Shown piece by piece: positions 42,542 through 49,945 of a stretch of 64,000 nt of DNA. The DNA lies in contig NZ_BOSE01000012.1 in the NCBI RefSeq assembly GCF_018403185.1, positions 1 to 64,000 of the forward strand. Direction: 5' to 3'. Every line of letters begins with the position of its first letter. The stretch's first letter is position 1. The translations under genes and the position numbers were made by a program. The notes under the pieces were generated by a model. It saw only the letters and a program-made list of their open reading frames with translations, was not told the origin of the DNA and ran no database searches. This DNA is from Paenibacillus montaniterrae (GTDB lineage Bacteria > Bacillota > Bacilli > Paenibacillales > Paenibacillaceae).

Positions 42542-42626
42542 TATGAACCTCTAATGGCGGGGAAGGGCTTGCCCTCTTCGCCTTTGTTTTGATTATGTCT
42601 ACCATTCGGAGGAAAGGAGTGCAGCT

Positions 42627-43109
42627 ATGAGTTTTTACCCATCGTCGACTATCTTTACTATTATTGCTTTCTTAGTTCTTCTCTGGCTCTTGAACAAATA
42701 TGCTTTCGGTCCACTGTTTGGAGTGATGGAGAAGCGCAGACAGCTTATTCAAGAACAGATGAATGCTGCAGCCAATAGCCGTGTAGAAGCAGAAGCGTCT
42801 ATGGCGGAGCAAAAGGCGGCACTTGATGAGGCGCGCAAAGAAGCGTATGCAATTATCGAGCAGGCGAGAGCGACTAGCTCCAAGCAAGCTGAGGAAATCG
42901 TTTCTTCTGCGAAAAATGAAGCTACAAGACTTAAAGATGAAGCACTCAAGGATATTGAGAGCGAGAAAAATAAAGCGATCTCCGCGCTTCGTACAGAAGT
43001 GGGCGGCATTTCTGTGCAAATCGCTTCTAAAATTATCGAGAAGCAAGTGGACGAGAAATCTCAAGAAGAGATCGTTAATAAGTATCTAAACGAGGTTGGA
43101 AGTAAATGA
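42627..43109 (+). CDS. atpF: ATP synthase subunit b
   Basis: The peripheral stalk: one N-terminal membrane helix (about 7-25), then a long charged coiled coil rich in Ala/Glu/Lys/Arg to residue 160. Its stop overlaps the atpH start by 4 bp. Confidence 0.95.
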   Translation: MSFYPSSTIFTIIAFLVLLWLLNKYAFGPLFGVMEKRRQLIQEQMNAAANSRVEAEASMAEQKAALDEARKEAYAIIEQARATSSKQAEEIVSSAKNEATRLKDEALKDIESEKNKAISALRTEVGGISVQIASKIIEKQVDEKSQEEIVNKYLNEVGSK

Positions 43110-43654
43110 GCCGCGACATCGTGGTAGCGAAGCGCTACGCACAAGCGCTGTTCGAGCTTGCAGCCGCTGGCAAGGTCGTATCCCAGGTTGAACTAGAATT
43201 AAAGCTTGTTGTTGACGCGCTTGCGCACAATGAGCAGTTGAATAAATTTCTTGAGCTGCCAAGCGTGCAGCCTCAAAACAAAATTGATTTGCTGAAGCAA
43301 TCCTTCGGCGATCAATTGTCTGAACTTGTCTATAACACATTGCAGCTTATGATTGAGCGCGGACGTCAATCTTTGATTTCGAATCTATTTGAAAGCTATG
43401 TAAAAATTGCAGGCGATGCTCTGGGACAGGCTAAGGCGACGGTTTATACAGCAAGAAGCCTTTCCGATGCGGAGCTGGCAAATGTAGCTGCTCAATTCGA
43501 ACAAGTAACAGGCAAAAAAATTATTGCAGAGCAAATTGTAAATCCAGAGCTTCTAGGCGGCGTTCAAGTGCGCATCGGCGATCGTTTGTACGATGGCAGC
43601 TTGGCCGGCAAGCTAGAGCGTTTGCAAAAAACTTTATATTCCAAAGCACTGTAG
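43106..43654 (+). CDS. atpH: ATP synthase subunit delta
   Basis: A 182-residue protein that links the peripheral stalk to the top of F1. It begins VAKRYAQALFELA and ends with the conserved beta segment NPELLGGVQVRIGDRLYDGS. It overlaps atpF by 4 bp. Confidence 0.95.
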   Translation: MSRDIVVAKRYAQALFELAAAGKVVSQVELELKLVVDALAHNEQLNKFLELPSVQPQNKIDLLKQSFGDQLSELVYNTLQLMIERGRQSLISNLFESYVKIAGDALGQAKATVYTARSLSDAELANVAAQFEQVTGKKIIAEQIVNPELLGGVQVRIGDRLYDGSLAGKLERLQKTLYSKAL

Positions 43655-43669
43655 ATAGGGGTGAACGAA

Positions 43670-45184
43670 TTGAGTATCAGACCTGATGAAATTAGTACGC
43701 TGATTAAGCAGCAAATTGAAAAATATAAATCTGAAATTCAAGTCGTGGATGTCGGCACTGTTATCAACGTCGGTGACGGTATCGCTCGTGTTCACGGTCT
43801 TGAAAATGCGATGCAGGGAGAGCTTCTTGAATTCGCAAACGGTGTCGTAGGTATGGCTCTTAACCTTGAAGAGAGCAATGTCGGCGTCGTTATTCTAGGC
43901 CCATATACTGAAATTCGTGAAGGAGACCAGGTAAAACGTACTGGTCGCATTATGGAGGTTCCTGTAGGCGAAGCGCTTCTAGGACGCGTTGTTAACTCGC
44001 TAGGCCAGCCAGTGGATGGCAAAGGACCAATCAATACAACTGAATTCCGTGCCATTGAATCACCTGCTCCAGGTGTCATTGACCGTAAAAGCGTACATGA
44101 GCCAATGCAAACGGGTATTAAAGCGATTGACTCCATGGTACCAATCGGCCGTGGTCAACGTGAGTTGATCATCGGTGACCGTCAAACAGGTAAAACAACG
44201 ATTGCGATCGACGCCATTATTAACCAAAAAGGTACTGGCGTAAAATGTATTTATGTTGCAATCGGGCAAAAGCAATCTACAGTAGCGAACGTAGTAGAAA
44301 CATTGCGTCGCCACGGTGCGCTTGATTATACAATCGTTGTAACAGCAAGTGCATCCGAGCCTTCTCCACTATTGTACCTGGCTCCATATGCTGGCTGCTC
44401 TATGGGTGAGTACTTCATGTACAAAGGCGAGCACGTACTTGTTATTTATGATGACTTGTCCAAGCAAGCTGCAGCTTATCGTGAGCTTTCCCTATTGCTT
44501 CGTCGTCCTCCAGGTCGTGAGGCATATCCAGGGGATGTATTCTACTTGCACTCTCGCTTGTTGGAGCGTGCAGCGAAGCTTAGTGATAAGCTTGGCGGCG
44601 GTTCTCTAACTGCACTGCCATTTATTGAAACACAAGCTTCTGACGTATCTGCATATATCCCAACTAACGTTATCTCGATTACAGACGGACAGATCTTCCT
44701 AGAGTCTGACTTGTTCTACTCTGGTCAGCGTCCAGCGGTAAACGTAGGTATTTCCGTATCTCGTGTCGGTGGCTCCGCACAGATCAAAGCGATGAAAAAA
44801 GTAGCTGGTACGCTGCGTCTTGACCTTGCAGCTTATCGTGAGCTTCAAGCGTTCTCGCAGTTCGGTTCTGACCTTGATAAATCAACAGTAGCGCGTCTGA
44901 ATCGCGGTGCTCGTACAATGGAAATCCTGAAGCAAGGCGTTAACCAGCCTATGCCTGTAGAGAAGCAGGTCATTTCTATTTACACTGCGGTTAAAGGGCA
45001 TCTTGATGAGATCGCAATCGAAGATATTCTTCGCTTCGAGCAAGAATTCCTTGCATTCTTGGATAGCAAATATCCGCAAATTGGCGCTTCTATTCGCGAC
45101 ACGAAGGATCTTGTTGCTGATAACGAGAAAGCGCTTGTCGATGCGATCAATGAGTTTAAAAGAAGCTTTGCTGCTTCCGTATAA
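43670..45184 (+). CDS. atpA: ATP synthase subunit alpha
   Basis: A non-catalytic nucleotide-binding F1 subunit, 504 residues. The P-loop is GDRQTGKTT, and the arginine finger lies in the conserved VGISVSRVGGSAQ region. TTG 43670 matches the usual N-terminus (LSIRPDEISTLIKQQ) with AGGGGTG upstream; GTG 43661 is less likely. Confidence 0.97.
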   Translation: MSIRPDEISTLIKQQIEKYKSEIQVVDVGTVINVGDGIARVHGLENAMQGELLEFANGVVGMALNLEESNVGVVILGPYTEIREGDQVKRTGRIMEVPVGEALLGRVVNSLGQPVDGKGPINTTEFRAIESPAPGVIDRKSVHEPMQTGIKAIDSMVPIGRGQRELIIGDRQTGKTTIAIDAIINQKGTGVKCIYVAIGQKQSTVANVVETLRRHGALDYTIVVTASASEPSPLLYLAPYAGCSMGEYFMYKGEHVLVIYDDLSKQAAAYRELSLLLRRPPGREAYPGDVFYLHSRLLERAAKLSDKLGGGSLTALPFIETQASDVSAYIPTNVISITDGQIFLESDLFYSGQRPAVNVGISVSRVGGSAQIKAMKKVAGTLRLDLAAYRELQAFSQFGSDLDKSTVARLNRGARTMEILKQGVNQPMPVEKQVISIYTAVKGHLDEIAIEDILRFEQEFLAFLDSKYPQIGASIRDTKDLVADNEKALVDAINEFKRSFAASV

Positions 45185-45225
45185 GTAAGGTCTAGTACGG
45201 ACAGCAAGGTTAGATGATAGAGAAC

Positions 45226-45255
45226 ACTGTCTGCGCCAGCCAGGCTGGTGCAGAC
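45226..45255. repeat. Stem-loop in the atpA-atpG spacer
   Basis: TCTGCGCCAGC and GCTGGTGCAGA (10 of 11 pairs) around CAG in an unusually long 123-bp spacer inside the operon. No T-run follows. It could stabilise the upstream mRNA end or tune expression of atpG. Confidence 0.5.
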
Positions 45256-45307
45256 CCTTTAGCAAGTTTGGCGCAGGATGCCAGACAACAAAGGCGGGTG
45301 AAATGAA

Positions 45308-46171
45308 ATGGCAAAAGGCATGCGTGAGATTAAACGCGAAATTAAAGGTAAACAAAACACGCGCCAAATTACGAAGGCGATGGAGATGGTAGCTGCTTCC
45401 AAGCTAAGAAGAGCACAGGAGGCTGCTGTTGCAGCTCGACCATATGCAGACAAGCTGCTTGAAGTAGTGGGCAATATTGCATCTGGCACAAAGGGTGTGC
45501 GCCATCCGATGCTGGAATCACGTCCAATTAAAAAGACGGGATATCTGGTCATCACATCGGATCGTGGCTTGGCTGGCGGTTATAATGCCAATATTTTGCG
45601 TAAAGTAACGCAGACAATTAATGAGAAGCATAAGTCCGCAGACGAGTATGTCATTTACGTCATTGGTCGTAAAGGCCGTGATTATTTCCGTCGTAGAAAT
45701 ATGCCGATTTTGGAAGAGGTTATCGGCTTATCCGATTCTCCTGCTTTCAGCGATATTAAATCGATAGCCGCTAGCGCGGTAGGCAAATTCTCTGAAGGGG
45801 CTTATGACGAGCTATATATTTTCTACAATCAGTTCGTAAATGCGCTGACACAAATTCCGACAGCAACTCGCTTGCTGCCGCTGGAAAACGTTTCGAGTGA
45901 AAACACGCCTGTATCCTCCTACGAATACGAGCCTTCTGCTGAAGGCGTGCTAGAGGTGTTGCTGCCTAAATATGCGGAGACGCTTATTTACAGTGCAGTA
46001 CTGGATGGCAAGGCAAGTGAATTCGGTGCCCGCATGACGGCAATGGGCAGCGCTACGAAAAATGCTACGAAGATGATTAACTCCTTAACGTTGACGTACA
46101 ACCGTGCGCGTCAAGCTGCAATTACGCAGGAGATTACGGAAATTGTTGCGGGAGCTAATGCACAATCTTAA
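45308..46171 (+). CDS. atpG: ATP synthase subunit gamma
   Basis: The central rotating shaft. The 287-residue protein has coiled-coil N- and C-terminal helices (MREIKREIKGKQNTRQITKA and NSLTLTYNRARQAAITQEI) and a Rossmann-like middle with LVITSDRGLAGGYN. GGCGGGTG upstream. Confidence 0.96.
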   Translation: MAKGMREIKREIKGKQNTRQITKAMEMVAASKLRRAQEAAVAARPYADKLLEVVGNIASGTKGVRHPMLESRPIKKTGYLVITSDRGLAGGYNANILRKVTQTINEKHKSADEYVIYVIGRKGRDYFRRRNMPILEEVIGLSDSPAFSDIKSIAASAVGKFSEGAYDELYIFYNQFVNALTQIPTATRLLPLENVSSENTPVSSYEYEPSAEGVLEVLLPKYAETLIYSAVLDGKASEFGARMTAMGSATKNATKMINSLTLTYNRARQAAITQEITEIVAGANAQS

Positions 46172-46202
46172 GTCTATATATGAGGAACCAGGAGGGAAAG
46201 CA

Positions 46203-47609
46203 ATGAAAAAAGGACGCGTTGTATCCGTCATGGGTCCGGTCGTCGATTTGGAATTTGAACGCGGCAATCTGCCAGAAATTATGAATGCTGTTACGATTAA
46301 GCATAAAGCAGAAGCTGGCGGAGTAGACATTGATCTTACGCTGGAAGTTGCCGTTCATCTTGGCGACAATCTAGTTCGTACAGTAGCAATGAGCTCTACT
46401 GACGGTCTAGTTCGCGGAATGGAAGCGATCGATACTGGCGCAGCAATTACTGTGCCTGTAGGTGCTCCTACACTAGGTCGTGTATTTAACGTTCTAGGTA
46501 AACCAATCGACGAAGCTGGTGATGTGGTATCTGATGTAAATCTGCCAATTCATCGTCCAGCACCGACTTTTGACGAATTGTCTACACAATCGGAAATTCT
46601 TGAAACAGGGATTAAAGTTATCGACCTTCTTGCACCGTATGCAAAAGGTGGTAAAATCGGTTTGTTCGGTGGTGCCGGCGTTGGTAAAACTGTAACAATC
46701 CAGGAATTGATCAACAACATCGCCCAGGAGCATGGCGGTATTTCCGTATTCGCTGGTGTTGGTGAGCGTACTCGTGAGGGTAACGACTTGTACCATGAGA
46801 TGAAGGATTCCGGCGTACTAAGCAAAACGGCGATGGTATTCGGACAGATGAACGAGCCTCCAGGTGCGCGTCTGCGTGTTGCCCTTACAGGCTTGACAAT
46901 GGCTGAATTTTTCCGCGATGAAGAAGGTCGTGACGTTCTTCTGTTTATCGATAACATTTTCCGTTTCACGCAAGCAGGTTCCGAGGTATCGGCGTTGCTA
47001 GGCCGTATGCCTTCTGCCGTTGGTTATCAGCCGACGCTTGCTACAGAAATGGGTCAGCTGCAAGAGCGTATTACATCTACGAAGAAAGGTTCTGTTACGT
47101 CAATCCAAGCGATTTACGTGCCTGCGGATGACTATACGGATCCAGCTCCTGCAACGACATTTGCTCACCTTGATGCAACGACTAACCTTGAGCGTAAAAT
47201 CTCTGAGATGGGTATCTTCCCTGCGGTAGATCCACTTGCATCTTCTTCACGTATTCTTACGCCAGAGGTGCTTGGTCAAGAGCATTACAATGTAGCGCAA
47301 GGTGTTAAGAAGATTCTTCAAACGTATAAAGAGCTTCAAGATATTATCGCAATCCTGGGTATGGATGAGCTTTCCGATGAACAAAAATTGATCGTTGCTC
47401 GCGCACGTAAAATTCAATTGTTCTTGTCTCAGCCATTCCACGTAGCAGAACCGTTTACAGGTCTTGCTGGTAAATACGTACCTGTTAAAGAAACAGTGCG
47501 CAGCTTTAAAGAAATTCTCGAGGGCAAACACGATGACCTACCTGAGGAGGCATTCCGCTATGTAGGAACAATCGAGGAAGCCGTGGAGAAGGCCAAAACG
47601 CTTGTCTAG
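46203..47609 (+). CDS. atpD: ATP synthase subunit beta
   Basis: The catalytic F1 subunit, 468 residues from ATG 46203 (AGGAGG upstream; the longer frame is not conserved). P-loop GGAGVGKTV, catalytic Glu in GERTREGNDLY, Walker B LLFIDNIFRFTQAG, and the DELSDE motif (EDELSEED region, here GMDELSDEQ). Confidence 0.98.
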   Translation: MKKGRVVSVMGPVVDLEFERGNLPEIMNAVTIKHKAEAGGVDIDLTLEVAVHLGDNLVRTVAMSSTDGLVRGMEAIDTGAAITVPVGAPTLGRVFNVLGKPIDEAGDVVSDVNLPIHRPAPTFDELSTQSEILETGIKVIDLLAPYAKGGKIGLFGGAGVGKTVTIQELINNIAQEHGGISVFAGVGERTREGNDLYHEMKDSGVLSKTAMVFGQMNEPPGARLRVALTGLTMAEFFRDEEGRDVLLFIDNIFRFTQAGSEVSALLGRMPSAVGYQPTLATEMGQLQERITSTKKGSVTSIQAIYVPADDYTDPAPATTFAHLDATTNLERKISEMGIFPAVDPLASSSRILTPEVLGQEHYNVAQGVKKILQTYKELQDIIAILGMDELSDEQKLIVARARKIQLFLSQPFHVAEPFTGLAGKYVPVKETVRSFKEILEGKHDDLPEEAFRYVGTIEEAVEKAKTLV

Positions 47610-47630
47610 CGAAGGGCGGGAGGAATCCAC

Positions 47631-48047
47631 ATGAGTACGTTTCTAGTTGAAATCGTAACGCCTGAACGCAAGGTATATGGTGAACAAGCAAGAATGGTGG
47701 TCGTTACTGGCGTGGAAGGTCAGCTAGGTATTATGCCTAATCATATTCCACTCGTGACACCGCTGCGCATTGCTCCTGTTACCATTAAGCGTGATGGAGG
47801 CTCAGATGATGTTATTGCTGTAAACGGCGGCTTTATCGAGGTTCGCAAGGATAAAGTGGTCATTCTTGCAGAAAGCGCAGAACGAGCTGAGGATATCAAT
47901 GTTGAGCGTGCAGAGGCAGCAAAGCAGCGCGCTGCACAGCGCTTGTCGCTTGCCAAGAGCGATGAAATTGATTACCGCAGAGCAGAGCTTTCTCTTCAGC
48001 GTGCAATGAATCGTCTGAACGTTACACATAATAAGCATATCAATTAA
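47631..48047 (+). CDS. atpC: ATP synthase subunit epsilon
   Basis: A 138-residue protein with the N-terminal beta sandwich (TPERKVYGEQARMVVVTGVEG, GILPNH equivalent GIMPNHIPLV) and a C-terminal helical hairpin (about 90-133) that can inhibit ATP hydrolysis. Last gene of the canonical operon; GGGAGGAA upstream. Confidence 0.96.
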   Translation: MSTFLVEIVTPERKVYGEQARMVVVTGVEGQLGIMPNHIPLVTPLRIAPVTIKRDGGSDDVIAVNGGFIEVRKDKVVILAESAERAEDINVERAEAAKQRAAQRLSLAKSDEIDYRRAELSLQRAMNRLNVTHNKHIN

Positions 48048-48052
48048 TTGTA

Positions 48053-48094
48053 TTAGCTGTCTGTTGCGACGTCGTTGCGGCAGGCAGCTTTTTC
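48053..48094 (+). terminator. ATP synthase operon terminator
   Basis: AGCTGTCTGTTGC pairs with GCGGCAGGCAGCT (wobbles included) around GACGTCG, followed by TTTTT. Confidence 0.85.
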
Positions 48095-48187
48095 ATGTTG
48101 CAAAACGCTTTGCTTCAATTGAACTAGCTTACAGTCAGTCAAGTATAGTAAGATATAGGGGACTGAACTAAAATGGGGTGAACGTAA

Positions 48188-49945
48188 TTGCCTAGTTTTT
48201 CAGATCTCGTATGGAGCATTCCATTGTTATATTTGTCTATGTTTGTGATCGGTTTGACGGTTGGCAAGGGCAGCCATAAAGGCATGGCGCGCTGCAGCCT
48301 GCTTCTGTCCTCGATCGCCTTTGTAATGGCTGCAGGCATCCTCTGGGAACGTTCTACTGTACATAGAGATGATTATAGCTACGATTTCGATTGGCTAGTC
48401 ATTGGGGATATCTTTTACCGAATTGGTTATGAGCTGAACAATGTATCCTCGTGGCTGCTAATGCTGATCGCCAGTTTAAATATATTGCTGCTGCTCTTAC
48501 TGCATAACAAGCAGGAGCAGCAGATGATTGCTTCGATTTATGGCTATATCGGATTGTTGTTAAGTGCGGTAAGTGGACTTGTGCTTGCTGATCATATGCT
48601 TACCTTTTTTACATGCGCAATTCTGATCAGCTGCAGCGTCTATTTGCTGCTTTCGCATCCCGTATACGGCTGTGTGCCTAAAGCAATATTCCGCTTTGTT
48701 ACTGCACAGTTGCTAGGCTTTTCTGCATTTTTAGTTGCTCTTGTTGGACTTTATTGGTACATGCCTGATCATTCGCTGCAGTTTACGATGCTCGAAACTG
48801 TGTTTAGCAGCTCTGCACCAAGCTTTACACCATTTATGAAAAAGATTATCGCAGGTGCGCTTGTCGTTAGTGCATTATTGATTGCAGGTATTTCACCATA
48901 TGCCAATTGGATGAAGCATATCGGTACGGAACGCCCTGTTTTGCGAGTTGTTATGTTTTGCTTTGCCAATGCATTGCTTCCTGCCTACCTATTGCTTCGT
49001 TTTCATATGATTATTACTGAAGTAGATACTGTGGTATGGCTATGCAAGCTCGCGGGTGCAATTATTGTTGTATGGTGCACTGTGCGCATGCTGTTGGATG
49101 CTCAGCAAACATTGTCCTATATCGGCATGATGATGGTCGGTATAATCGTATTTGCGTATGGTCATGGCGCATACGGCTATATGATCGTTCAGCTCACCTT
49201 GATTTTATTTTCTTTGATCGTCATATATGGCGCGAAAATGCAATCATCGTCAATTATTGTATACGGTGCATTTTTGGTAGCGATTTTAACGCTGATCGGG
49301 GTACCGCCACTGAGCGGTTACTGGATGCAGCAGTCTTTAGTTGCCACGATAGCTGGAACAAGCACAGGCTGGTTCATCGTATCGTTGCTTGTAGTGCTCT
49401 GCTCTGCATTAGGCACGACTATCTATTTTACGATGCAGTGGAAAACTCAGTTCAATCAGACGGGAAAAGGCATGCTGCCTGTTGTAATATTGCCAGCATT
49501 GCTTTTAATTGCAATTGGTCTGCTCTGGCTTGTCGATTATATGCAGCTTGAAATATGGCTGTTTGAAAAAGTTACATCAGAGTCGATGAAGCTGCTGCCC
49601 ATGGTGCTGACGATGCTTAGTGTAGCGGTCGGAGTAATAATTGCCTGGCTGTTTAGTGAACGCATTACCGATGCCTTTGCCAGTTCATTGGAGCAGGCCG
49701 ACCAACAGCTTAAAAGCCAGGCGGAGCGGTTTGGCAGATCTGTCATGAGGCTAGGGAGAAGCATCGTCAGTCTGGAGCAAATGATTGAGCGCGGCGTTGT
49801 CCAGCTGCTAACGGTATGGCTGCCATATCCTTTCCGAATCGTAAGCCGTGCGGGAGCCAACGGTCATTTATTGCATAGCGTTGTGCTAGTTGTCGTATTT
49901 ACAGCAGTGGTAACTGCGCTTTGGTATGGAATAAGGGGGAGATAA
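48188..49945 (+). CDS. Degenerate NuoL/ND5-like antiporter-family membrane protein
   Basis: A 585-residue protein with about 14-15 hydrophobic helices. By hand alignment it follows complex I subunit L: VLADHMLTFFTC where NuoL has VLADNLLLMYLGW, PKAIFRF at KAFVVTR, and LIGVPPLSGYW at the TM12 GxPP site. It also has a C-terminal lateral-helix-like amphipathic region (about 490-550). The channel residues seem lost: the TM5 Glu is Ile (near 145), the TM7 Lys is gone, the TM8 His is Phe (near 257), and the TM12 Lys is Gln. The ion-pumping role is therefore doubtful. TTG start with GGGGTG upstream; its stop overlaps the next ATG (TAATG). Confidence 0.75.
   Translation: MPSFSDLVWSIPLLYLSMFVIGLTVGKGSHKGMARCSLLLSSIAFVMAAGILWERSTVHRDDYSYDFDWLVIGDIFYRIGYELNNVSSWLLMLIASLNILLLLLLHNKQEQQMIASIYGYIGLLLSAVSGLVLADHMLTFFTCAILISCSVYLLLSHPVYGCVPKAIFRFVTAQLLGFSAFLVALVGLYWYMPDHSLQFTMLETVFSSSAPSFTPFMKKIIAGALVVSALLIAGISPYANWMKHIGTERPVLRVVMFCFANALLPAYLLLRFHMIITEVDTVVWLCKLAGAIIVVWCTVRMLLDAQQTLSYIGMMMVGIIVFAYGHGAYGYMIVQLTLILFSLIVIYGAKMQSSSIIVYGAFLVAILTLIGVPPLSGYWMQQSLVATIAGTSTGWFIVSLLVVLCSALGTTIYFTMQWKTQFNQTGKGMLPVVILPALLLIAIGLLWLVDYMQLEIWLFEKVTSESMKLLPMVLTMLSVAVGVIIAWLFSERITDAFASSLEQADQQLKSQAERFGRSVMRLGRSIVSLEQMIERGVVQLLTVWLPYPFRIVSRAGANGHLLHSVVLVVVFTAVVTALWYGIRGR

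Noticed and set aside
49036..49551. Cys-rich 171-residue frame inside the NuoL-like gene
   Set aside because: An alternative-frame artefact. The main frame has consistent membrane-protein composition over the same stretch.
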